Shown here in pieces: positions 8,851-19,853 of a DNA stretch of 32,628 nt. This stretch comes from Schoenoplectus triqueter (taxonomy: Eukaryota > Streptophyta > Magnoliopsida > Poales > Cyperaceae). The translations under genes were made by a program, and so were the position numbers. Location: the NCBI GenBank assembly GCA_964058805.1, contig CAXKVV010001900.1, forward strand, positions 1-32,628, written 5' to 3'. Positions within the stretch are counted from its first letter, which is position 1, and every line of letters begins with the position of its first letter. The notes under the pieces were generated by a model, which was given only the letters and a program-made list of their open reading frames with translations, did not search any database and had not been told where the DNA came from.

Positions 8851-9213
8851 GATATTATTCCAAATAATTTTATTTATTGTGGCATTTTTATGTGTAGAAA
8901 TGAGACATGAAATGATACAAAACTTAAATGGACTACCTATGTATGCTTTTTTTGCGCATTTTTATTCATTATGTGCTTATTTCTTGTCATAAAAGGCTGA
9001 ACATGAGGCGATAATAATATACCCAATAGAAAATAACATTTCAACTATTTTTGAATGTTTTGACGATATCCAGAGCACAAATAGGGCTAAAAATGACAGA
9101 AAAATACAAACAAACTAGATGCTGTGATGTTTTAATGCTGTTGTATTTATTTTATGTGTATTTCGGGTGTTAAATGACTTAATTCGCAAATATAATAATA
9201 AAAACTAATAGAG
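8851..9213. repeat. Dimer type 5 (reference)
   Basis: Diagnostic words are GGACTACCTATGTATG, GCTGAACATGAGGCGA, CCCAATAGAAAATAACATTT and GATGCTGTGATGTTTTAATG. Other markers are at 11629, 13757, 16242, 29415 and 31772, plus copy-B equivalents. Expanded hybrid relatives lie at 16330-17096. Confidence 0.85.
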
Positions 9214-9580
9214 GATATTATTCCAGCTAATTTTATTTCTTATGGCGTTATTATGTGCAGAAATGAGACATGAAATGATATGAAACTTGAATAGACTTAA
9301 CTATAGTAAGATTGAAATGCAATTTTATTCATGTTGTTTATGTTTCATGTTATAATAGACCGAATTTGAAGACATAAAAATAAACCCTACAGAAAAACAT
9401 CATTTCAGCTATTTTTTTATTTTCCTTTGATAATATTATGGGCACAAATGGGGCTAAAGATCATATAAAACTCGAATGGACTGTAGCAGTGATGTTTTAA
9501 TTTGTTTTTTATTTATTTTTGTGTATATTTGGGACCTCAAGAGACTTAATTTGTAAAGATAATAAAATATACTAGTAGGA
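9214..9580. repeat. Dimer type 6 (reference)
   Basis: Diagnostic words are AATAAACCCTACAGAAAAAC, TTTCCTTTGATAATATTATG and GGACCTCAAGAG. Other markers are at 11977, 14105, 17374 (truncated at the block junction), 27285, 29779 and about 32135, plus copy-B equivalents. Confidence 0.85.
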
Positions 9581-9943
9581 GACATTATTTCAATTAATTT
9601 TATTTGTTTTGGCATTAGTATGTGCAGAAATGAGAAATGATATAATGTAAAACTTAAATAGGCCAACTGTAATACGATTTTGATGCATTTCTATTCATTT
9701 TGTACGAATTTCTTGTCATAAAGGAGTAAATTGGAAGTTATAATAATACAACCCAACAAAATACATCATTTCAACTAATTTTGTATGTTTCATGATATTT
9801 TTGAGCATAAATGAGGCTAAAACTGATATAAAACTCAAATAAATTAGTAACCGAGATGTTTTAATGTGCTTGTCTCAATTTTGTGTGTTTTATCAGGTCC
9901 TAAAGGATTTAGTTTGCAAAGATAATTATACAACCTAATAGAG
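9581..9943. repeat. Dimer type 7 (reference)
   Basis: Diagnostic words are CCCAACAAAATACATCATTT, GTAACCGAGATGTTTTAATG and GTGCTTGTCTCAATTTTGTG followed by CAGGTC(C/T)TAAAGGAT. Other markers are at 12341, 14470, 27648, 30142 and 32490, plus copy-B equivalents. The left edge of the whole array (7377) falls inside a type 7 dimer. Confidence 0.85.
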
Positions 9944-12428
9944 GACATTATTCTAAACAATTTTATTTATTTTGGACTTATTATGTATTGAAATGAGGCA
10001 TGAAATGATATAAAACTTAAATAAACTGACTGTAGTACGGTTTTGATGTATTCCTATTCATTCCGTGCGTATATCTTCTAATAAGGAACATAATTGTGGG
10101 AGAAAATAACATAAAACAATGGATGACATTCTCGCGACTAATTTTATATATTTTCATGATATTATGCGCATTAATGAGGTTAAAAATGATATAAAACTCA
10201 GATAAACTAGTAACAGAGATGTTTCAATGTGTTTGTACCCATTTTTGTGCGTATTATGGGTCTTAAAGGAGTTAGTTTGTAATGATAATATTATAAACTA
10301 ATAGAAAACATTATTCTAATCAATTTTGTTTGTTTCGGCATTATTATGCACAGTAATGTGGCACGATATGATATAAAACTTAACTAACTATAGTACGGTA
10401 CTAATGCATTTTATTTGTTTTGTGCTTATTTCTTGTCATGAAGGACTAAATTTGAAGATATAATAATATATTTTCGTGACTTTTATATGCATAAATGAGG
10501 TCAAACAAAATGTAAAATTCAAATAAAGTAGTGAAAACGATGTTTTAATGTGGTTGTACTTATTTTTATGTGTATTTTGGACCATAAAGGATATAGTTTG
10601 GAAGAATAACAATCCAAATTAACAGATGACATTATTTCAAATATATATTTTTCTTTTGACAATATTATGTGCAAAAATTAGGAATGAAATGATATAGAAA
10701 TTAAATAGGCTAACTATAGTATGGTTTTAATGCATGCCTATTCATTTCGTGCGAATATCTCGCAATAAAGTAACGAATTACAAGATATAATAATATTTCC
10801 CAATAAAATATATCATTCCGACGAATTTTATATATTTTCATTATATTAAGTGCATAAATGAGGTTAAAAATACTATACAACTCAGATAAACTTGTAGCAG
10901 TGATGTTTTGACGTCTTTGTATTCATTTTTGTGTGTATTTTGGGCTTTAAAACACTTAGTTTACGAGCATCACAATACAAACTAATTGAGGATATTATTT
11001 CAACCAATTTTATTTGTTTTGGCATTATTATGTGCAGAAATGAACAATGAAATTATATTGAACTTAAAAGGACTTACTATACTACAGTTTTAATGCATTT
11101 CTCCTCATTTTGTGCGTATTTCTTGTTAGAAAAGACTGAATTTGAAGTGACAACAATATGACCCAATAGGAGACATAATTTAAACTATTTATTTTATATT
11201 TTCATGATATTACGTGCACAGATGGGGCTAAAAATGACATAAAACACAAATAAACTAGTAACAGTGATGTTTTAATGTGTTTGTATTTAATCTTATGTGA
11301 ATTTCGGGTGTTAGAGGACTTAATTTGCAAACTTAATAATACAAACTAATATAGGATATTATTCCAAATAATTTTATTTATTGTGGCATTATTATGTGTA
11401 GAAATGAGACATGAAATGATACAAAACTTAAATGGACTACCTATGTATGCTTTTTTTGCGCATTTTTATTCATTATGTGCTTATTTCTTGTCACAAAAGG
11501 CTGAACATGAGGCGACAATAATATACCCAATAGAAAATAACATTTCAACTATTTTTGAATGTTTTGACGATATCCAGAGCACAAATAGGGCTAAAATGAC
11601 ATAAAAATACAAACAAACTAGATGCTGTGATGGTTTAATGCTGTTGTATTTATTTTATGTGTATTTCGGGTGTTAAATGACTTAATTCGCAAATATAATA
11701 ATAAAAACTAATAGAGGATATTATTCCAGCTAATTTTATTTTTATGGCGTTATTATGTGCAGAAATGAGACATGAAATGATATGAAACTTGAATAGACTA
11801 ACTATAGTAAGATTGAAATGCATTTTTATTCATGTTATAATAGACCGAATTTGAGGACATAAAAATAAACCCTACAGAAAAACATCATTTCGACTAATTT
11901 TTTTATTTTCCTTTGATAATATTATGGGCACAAATGGGGCTAAAGATCATATAAAACTCGAATGGACTGTAGCAGTGATGTTTTAATTTGTTTTTTATTT
12001 TTTTTTGTGTATATTTGGGACCTCAAGAGACTTAGTTTGTAAAGATAATAAAATATACTAGTAGGAGACATTATTTCAATTAATTTTATTTGTTTTTGCA
12101 TTAGTATGTGCAGAAATGAGAAATGATATAATGTAAAACTTAAATAGGGTAACTGTAATACGTTTTTGATGCATTTCTATTCATTTTGTACGAATTTCTT
12201 GTCATAGAGGAGTAAATGGGAAGTTATAATAATACAACCCAACAAAATACATCATTTCAACTAATTTTGTATGTTTCATGATATTTTTGTGCATAAATGA
12301 GGCTAAAACTGATATAAAACTCAAATAAATTAGTAACCGAGATGTTTTAATGTGCTTGTCTCAATTTTGTGTGTTTTATCAGGTCCTAAAGGATTAGTTT
12401 GCAAAGATAATTATACAACCTAATAGAG
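9944..12428. repeat. HOR unit 2 (copy A): dimers 1-7
   Basis: Complete seven-dimer unit with half-B markers at 10218, 10539, 10902, 11266, 11629, 11977 and 12341. It differs from unit 1 by scattered substitutions and small indels, for example a shorter type 6 half A lacking the GTTGTTTATGTTTC segment. The type 5 half-B marker is GATGGTTTAATG. Confidence 0.9.
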
Positions 12429-14558
12429 GACATTATTCTAATCAATTTTTTTTGTTTCGGCATTATTATGCACAGTAATGTGGCACGATATGATATAAAA
12501 CTTAAATGGACTAACTATAGTACGGTACTAATGCACTTTATTCGTTTCGTGCTTATTTCTTGTCATGAAGGACTAAATTTGAAGATATAATAATATATTT
12601 TCGTGACTTTTAAATGCATAAATGAGGTAAAAAATAATGTAAAATTCAAATATAGTAGTGAAAATGATGTTTTAATGTGCTAGTTCTTATTTTTATGTGT
12701 ATTTCGGACATTAAAGGATATAGTTTGGAAGAATAACAATCCATATTAACAGAGGACATCATTTCAAATATTTTTTGTTTTTTTTACATTATGATGTGCA
12801 AAAATTAGGTATGAAATGATATAAAAATTAAATAGGCTAACTATAGTATGGTTTTAATGCATTCCTATTCATTTCGTGCGTATATCTCGCAATAAAGTAA
12901 CAAATTACAAGATATAATAATATTTCCCAATAAAATATATCATTCCGACGAATTTTATATATTTTCATAACATTAAGTGCATAAATGAGGTTAAAAATAC
13001 TATACAACTCAGATAAACTAGTAGCAGTGATGTTTTGACGTCTTTGTATTCATATTTGTGTGTATTTCGGGCTCTAAAACACTTAGTTTACGATAATCAC
13101 AATTTAATCTAATTGAGGATATTATTTCAAACAATTTTATTTATTTTGGCATTATTATGTGCAGAAATGAGGAATGAAATTATATTGAACATAAAAGGAC
13201 TTACTATACTACGGTTTTAATGCATTTCTACACATTTTGTGCGTATTTCTTGTTAGAAAAGACTGAACTTGAAGTGACAACAATATAACCCAATAGGAGA
13301 CGTAATTTAAACTATTTTTTTTTTATTTTCATGACATTACGTGCACAGATGGGGCTAAAAATGACATAAAACACAAATAAACTAGTAACAATGATGTTTT
13401 AATGTGTTTGTATTTAATCTTATGTGTATTTCGGGTGTTAGAGGACTTAATTTGCAAACTTAATAATAAAAACTAATATAGGATATTATTCCATCCAATT
13501 TTATTTATTTTGGCATTATTATGTGTAGAAATGAGACAAGAAATGATACAAAACTTAAATGGACTACCTATGTATGTTTTTTTAGCGCATTTTTATTCAT
13601 TACGTGCTTATTTCTTGTCATAAAAGGCTGAACATGAGGCGATAATAATATACCCAATAGAAAATAACATTTCAACTATTTTTGAATGTTTTGACGATAT
13701 CCAGAGCACAAATAGGGCTAAAAATGACAGAAAAATACAAACAAACTAGATGCTGTGATGTTTTAATGCTGTTGTATTTATTTTATGTGTATTTCGGGTG
13801 TTAAATGACTTAATTCGCAAATATAATAATAAAAACTAATAGAGGATATTATTCCAGCTAATTTTATTTTTATGGCGTTATTATGTGCAGAAATGAGACA
13901 TGAAATGATATGAAACTTGAATAGACTAACTATAGTAAGATTGAAATGCATTTTTATTCATGTTATAATAGACCGAATTTGAGGACATAAAAATAAACCC
14001 TACAGAAAAACATCATTTCGACTAATTTTTTTATTTTCCTTTGATAATATTATGGGCACAAATGGGGCTAAAGATCATATTAAACTCGAATGGACTGTAG
14101 CAGTGATGTTTTAATTTGTTTTTTTATTTTTTTTTGTGTATATTTGGGACCTCAAGAGACTTAGTTTGTAAAGATAATAAAATATACTAGTAGGAGACAT
14201 TATTTCAATTAATTTTATTTGTTTTGGCATTAGTATGTGCAGAAATGAGAAATGATATAATGTAAAACTTAAATAGGCTAACTGTAATACGATTTTGATG
14301 CATTTCTATTCATTTTGTACGTATTTCTTGTCATAAAGGAGTAAATTTGAAGTGATAACAATACAACCAAACATAATACATCATTTCAACTAATTTTAAA
14401 TGTTTCATGATATTTTTGTGCATAAATGAGGCTAAAAATGATATAAAACTCAAATAAATTAGTAACCGAGATGTTTTAATGTGCTTGTCTCAATTTTGTG
14501 TTTTTTTTCAGGTCTTAAAGGATTTAGTTTGCAAAGATAATTATACAACCTAATAGAG
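12429..14558. repeat. HOR unit 3 (copy A): lacks dimer type 1
   Basis: The unit passes from type 7 directly to type 2 (markers 12341 to 12666, the same spacing as a normal type 1 to type 2 step), then 3, 4, 5, 6, 7 at 13029, 13393, 13757, 14105 and 14470. Exactly one dimer is missing, in register. The switch lies in the AGAGGACATTATTCTAATCA block shared by type 1 and type 2 half A, as expected for unequal homologous recombination. Confidence 0.85.
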
Positions 14559-17382
14559 GACGTTATTCTAATCAATTATTTTGGAGTTATTATGTATGGA
14601 AATGAGGCATGAAATGATATAAAACTTAAATAAACTGACTGTAGTACGGTTTTGATGTATTCCTATTCATTCCGTGCTTATATCTTCTAATTAGGAACAT
14701 AATTGTGAGAGAAAATAACATAAAACAATGGATGACATTCTCGCGACTAATTTTGTATATTTTAATGATATTATGCGCATTAATGAGGTTAAAAATGATA
14801 TAAAACTCAGATAAACTAGTAACAGAGATGTTTTAATGTGTTTGTACCCATTTTTGTGCGTATTATGTGTCTTAAAGGAGTTAGTTTGTAATTATTATAA
14901 TATAAACTAATAGAGAACATTATTCGAATCATTTTTATTTGTTTCGGCATTATTATACACAGTAATGTGGCACGATATGATATAAACTTAAATGGACTAA
15001 CTATAGTACGGTACTAATGTATTTTATTCGTTTCGTGCTTATTTCTTGTCATGAAGGACTAAATTTGAAGATATAATAATATATTTTGGTGACTTTTATA
15101 TGCATAAATGAGGTCAAAAATAATGTAAAATTCAAATAAAGTAGTGAAAATGATGTTTTAATGTGCTTGTTCTTATTTTTATGTGTATTTCGGATCTTAA
15201 AGGATATTGTTTGGAAGAATAACAATCCAAATTAACAGAGGACATTATTTCAAATATTTTTTTTTGTTTAGACATTATTATGTCAAAACATTAGGTATGA
15301 AATGATATAAAAATTAAATAGGCTAACTATAGTTTGGTTTTAATGCATTCCTATTGATTTTGTGCGTATATCTCGCAATAAAGTAATGAATTACAAGATA
15401 TAATAATATTTCCCAATAAAATATATCATTCCAACGAATTTTATATATTTTCATAATATTAAATGAATAAATGAGGTTAAAAATACTATACAACTCAGAT
15501 AAACTAGTAGCAGTGATGTTTTGACGTGTTTGTATTCATTTTTGTGTGTATTTCGGTCTCTAAAACACTTAGTTTACGAGCATCACAATACAATCTAATT
15601 GAGGATATTATTTCAACCAATTTTATTTGTTTTGGCATTATTATGTGCAGAAATGAACAATGAAATTATATTGAACTTAAAAGGACTTACTATACTACGG
15701 TTTTAATGCATTTCTCCTCATTTTGTGCGTATTTCTTGTTAGAAAAGACTGAATTTGAAGTGACAACAATATGACCCAATAGGAGACATAATTTAAACAA
15801 TTTTTTTATATTTTCATGATATTACGTGCACAGATGGGGCTAAAAATGACATAAAACACAAATAAACTAGTAACAGTGATGTTTTAATGTGTTTGTTTTT
15901 AATCTTTTGTGTATTTCGGATGTTAGAAGACTTAATTTGCAAACTTAATAATACAAACTAATTTTGGATATTATTCCAACCAATTTTATTTATTTTGGCA
16001 TTATTATGTGTAGAAATGAGACATGAAATGATACAAAACTTAAATGGACTACCTATGTATGCTTTTTTAGCGCATTTTTATTCATTATGTGCTTATTTCT
16101 TGTCATAAAAGGCTGAACATGAAGCGACAATAATATACCCAATAGAAAATAATATTTCAACTATTTTTGTATATTTTGATGATTTCAAGAGCATAAATAG
16201 GGCAAAAAATGACATAAAAATACAAACAAACTAGATGCAGTGATGTTTTAATGCGTTTGTATTTATTTTATGTGTATTTCGGGTGTTAAATGACTTAATT
16301 CGTGAATATATTAATAAAAACTAATATAGGATATTATTCCAGCTAATTTTATTTCTTATGGCGTGATTATGTGCAGAAATGAGACATGAAATGATATGAA
16401 ACTTAAATGGACTAACTATAATATGATTGAAATGCATTTCTTTCATTTTTTAGCGCATTTTTATTCATTATGTGCTTATTTCTTGTCATAAAAGGCTGAA
16501 CATGAGGCGACAACAATATACCCAATAGAAAATAATATTTCAACTAATTTTGTATCTTTTGATGAAATCAAGAGCATAAATAGGGCTAAAAATGACATAA
16601 AAATACGAATAAAGTAGATGCAGTGATGCTTTAATGTGTTTGTATTTATTTTATGTGTATTTCGGGTGTTAAATGACTTTATTCACAAATATAATAATAA
16701 AAACTAATAGAGGATATTATTCCAGCTAATTTTATTTCTTATGGCGTGATTATGTGCAGAAATGAGACATGAAATGATATGAAACTTAAATGGACTAACT
16801 ATAATATGATTGAAATGCATTTCTTTCATTTTTTTAGCGCATTTTTATTCATTACGTGCTTATTTCTTGTCATAAAAGGCTGAACATGAGGCGACAACAA
16901 TATACCCAATAGAAAATAATATTTCAACTAATTTTGTATGTTTTGATGAAATCAAGAGCATAAATAGGGCTAAAAATGACATAAAAATATAAATAAAGTA
17001 GATGCAGTGATGTTTTAATGTGTTTGTATTCATTTTATGTGTATTTCGGGTGTTAAATGACTTAATTCGTAAATATAATAATAAAAAGTAATAGAGGATA
17101 TTATTCCAGCTAATTTTATTTCTTATGACGTTATTATGTGCAGAAATGAGACATGAAATGATATGAAACTTAAATGGACTAACTATAGTATGATTGAAAT
17201 GCATTTTTATTAATGCTGTGTATGTTTCATGTAATAATAGACCGAATAGGAAGACATAAAAATAAACCCTACAGAAAAACATCATTCCGACTATTTTTTT
17301 TATTTTCCTTTGATAATATTATGGGCACAAATGGGGCTATAGATCATATTAAACTCGAATAGACTGTAGCAGTGATGTTTTA
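14559..17382. repeat. HOR unit 4 (copy A): expanded at type 5, cut in type 6
   Basis: Order is 1, 2, 3, 4, 5, 5b, 5c, then a type 6 truncated at the block junction (markers 14827, 15152, 15515, 15878, 16242, 16625, 17009, 17374). Type 7 and the end of type 6 are absent here but present in the copy-B counterpart, showing that the cut is the duplication breakpoint and not an older loss. Confidence 0.85.
16330..17096. repeat. Two extra hybrid type-5 dimers (5b, 5c), 383 and 384 bp
   Basis: 5b (16330-16712) and 5c (16713-17096) are about 20 bp longer than a normal dimer. Their half A starts like type 6 (AACTATAATATGATTGAAATGC) and then switches to type 5 (TTTAGCGCATTTTTATTC), doubling part of the middle. 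They therefore look like products of a misaligned type 6 / type 5 recombination, later copied once in tandem. The same pair is present in copy B at about 26240-27007. Confidence 0.85.
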
Positions 17383-19853
17383 ATATTGAAATGAGGCATG
17401 AAATGATATAAAACTTAAATAAACAGACTGTAGTACGGTTTTGATGTATTCCTATTCATTCCGTGCGTATATCTTCTAATAAGGAACATAATTGTGAGAG
17501 AAAATAACATAAAACAATGGATGACATTCTCGCGACTAATTTTATATATTTTCACGATATTATGCGCATTAATGAGGTTAAAAATGATATAAAACTCAGA
17601 CAAATTAGTAACAAAGATGTTTTAATGTGTTTGTACCCATTTTTGTGCGTATTATGGGTCTTAAAGGAGTATGTTTGTAATGATAATAATATAAACTAAT
17701 AGAGAACATTATTGTAATCAATTTTGTTTGTTTCGGCATTATTATGCACAGTAATGTGGCACGATATGAAATAAATCTTAAATGGACTAACTATAGTACG
17801 GTACTAATGCATTTTATTCGTTTCGTGCTTATTTCTTGTCATGAAGGACTAAATGTGAAGATATAATAATATATTTTCGTGACTTTTTATATGCATAAAT
17901 GAGGTCAAAAATAATGTAAAATTCAAATAAAGTAGTGAAAATGATGTTTTAATGTGCTTGTTCTTATTTTTATGTGTATTTCGGATCTTAAAGGATATAG
18001 TTTGGAAGAATAACAATCCAAATTAACAGAGGACATTATTTCAAATATTTTTTGTTTTGTTTTTTACATTATTATGTGCAAAAATTAGGAATGAAATGAT
18101 ATAGAAATTAAATAGGCTAACTATAGTATGGTTTTAATGCATTCCTATTCATTTCGTGCGTATATCTCGCAATAAAGTAACGAATTACAAGATATAATAA
18201 TATTTCCCAATAAAATATATCATTCCGACGAATTTTATATATTTTCATAATATTAAGTGCATAAATGAGGTTAAAAATACTATACAACTCAGATAAACTA
18301 GTAGCAGTGATGTTTTGACGTCTTTGTATTCATTTTTGTGTGTATTTCGGGCTTTAAAACACTTACTTTATGAGCATCACAATACAAACTAATTGAGGAT
18401 ATTATTTCAACCAATTTTATTTGTTTTGGCATTATTATGTGAAGAAATGAACAATCAAATTATATTGAACTTAAAAGGACTTACTATACTACGGTTTTAA
18501 TGCATTTCTCCTCATTTTGTGCGTATTTCTTGTTAGAAAAGACTGAATTTGAAGTGACAACAATATGACCCAATAGGAGACGTAATTTAAACTATTGTTT
18601 TATATTTTCATGATATTACGTGCACAGATGGGGCTAAAAATGACATAAAACACAAATAAACTAGTAACAGTGATGTTTTAATGTGTTTGTATTTAATCTT
18701 AAGTGAATTTCGGGTGTTAGAGGACTTAATTTGCAAACTTAATAATACAAACAAATATAGGATATTATTCCAAATAATTTTATTTATTGTGGCATTTTTA
18801 TGTGTAGAAATGAGACATGAAATGATACAAAACATAAATGGACTACCTATGTATGCTTTTTTTGCGCATTTTTATTCATTATGTGCTTATTTCTTGTCAT
18901 AAAAGGCTGAACATGAGGCGATAATAATATACCCAATAGAAAATAACATTTCAACTATTTTTGAATGTTTTGACGATATCCAGAGCACAAATAGGGCTAA
19001 AAATGACAGAAAAATACAAACAAACTAGATGCTGTGATGTTTTAATGCTGTTGTATTTATTTTATGTGTATTTCGGGTGTTAAATGACTTAATTTGCAAA
19101 TATAATAATAAAAACTAATAGAGGATATTATTCCAGCTAATTTTATTTCTTATGGCGTTATTATGTGCAGAAATGAGACATGAAATGATATGAAACTTGA
19201 ATAGACTTAACTATAGTAAGATTGAAATGCAATTTTATTCATGTTGTTTATGTTTCATGTTATAATAGACCGAATTTGAAGACATAAAAATAAACCCTAC
19301 AGAAAAACATCATTTCAGCTATTTTTTTATTTTCCTTTGATAATATTATGGGCACAAATGGGGCTAAAGATCATATAAAACTCGAATGGACTGTAGCAGT
19401 GATGTTTTAATTTGTTTTTTATTTATTTTTGTGTATATTTGGGACCTCAAGAGGCTTAATTTGTAAAGATAATAAAATATACTAGTAGGAGACATTATTT
19501 CAATTAATTTTATTTGTTTTGGCATTAGTATGTGCAGAAATGAGAAATGATATAATGTAAAACTTAAATAGGCCAACTGTAATACGATTTTGATGCATTT
19601 CTATTCATTTTGTACGAATTTCTTGTCATAAAGGAGTAAATTGGAAGTTATAATAATACAACCCAACAAAATACATCATTTCAACTAATTTTGTATGTTT
19701 CATGATATTTTTGAGCATAAATGAGGCTAAAACTGATATAAAACTCAAATAAATTAGTAACCGAGATGTTTTAATGTGCTTGTCTCAATTTTGTGTGTTT
19801 TATCAGGTCCTAAAGGATTTAGTTTGCAAAGATAATTATACAACCTAATAGAG
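17383..19853. repeat. HOR unit 1' (copy B), lacking its first 41 bp
   Basis: Counterpart of unit 1. It begins 41 bp inside dimer 1 because the duplication junction falls there, then continues through types 1-7 with markers at copy-A positions plus 9910 (17616 for type 1). Confidence 0.88.

Larger units (their letters stand above)
7432..9943. repeat. HOR unit 1 (copy A): dimers 1-7, reference unit, 2512 bp
   Basis: The clearest full higher-order unit. Phasing dimers at the GACATT/GATATT block gives type 1 7432-7794, type 2 7795-8121, type 3 8122-8487, type 4 8488-8850, type 5 8851-9213, type 6 9214-9580 and type 7 9581-9943. Dimers are 363-367 bp except type 2 (327 bp). Half-B markers fall at 7706, 8033, 8399, 8762, 9126, 9491 and 9855. 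Type 1 starts again at 9944, so the order is a true higher-order repeat of 14 monomers. Confidence 0.9.
7473..17382. repeat. 9.91-kb block, copy A
   Basis: Left member of a direct tandem duplication. Every position inside it has a counterpart about 9910 bp to the right (offset drifting between 9909 and 9911 through single-base indels). Over 7473-10473 I noted about ten substitutions against copy B, so identity is above 99%. HOR units inside the block differ from each other far more, so the duplication is much younger than the HOR amplification. Confidence 0.93.

Noticed and set aside
9170..9190. CENP-B box candidate at TTTCGGGTG
   Set aside because: Only a few bases of the YTTCGTTGGAARCGGGA consensus match, and the spacing between the TTCG and CGGG halves is wrong.
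11383..11604. Recurrent plus-strand short frame of about 70-79 codons in type 5 dimers (also 8771, 18681, 21293, 31525)
   Set aside because: It recurs because the dimer recurs. Starts and stops move between copies through random substitutions, there is no codon-level conservation, and no domain is recognisable.
14505..14525. Splice-acceptor-like TTTTTTTTCAG/GT in type 7 dimers
   Set aside because: The motif is part of the repeated monomer, there is no adjacent coding frame, and it occurs wherever a type 7 dimer does.
16860..17285. Minus-strand open frame of 141 codons
   Set aside because: It lies wholly in satellite dimers 5c and 6. Its copy-B counterpart (26770-27114) loses the first methionine by a single change, the composition is typical of translated AT-rich repeat, and other dimers carry stops.
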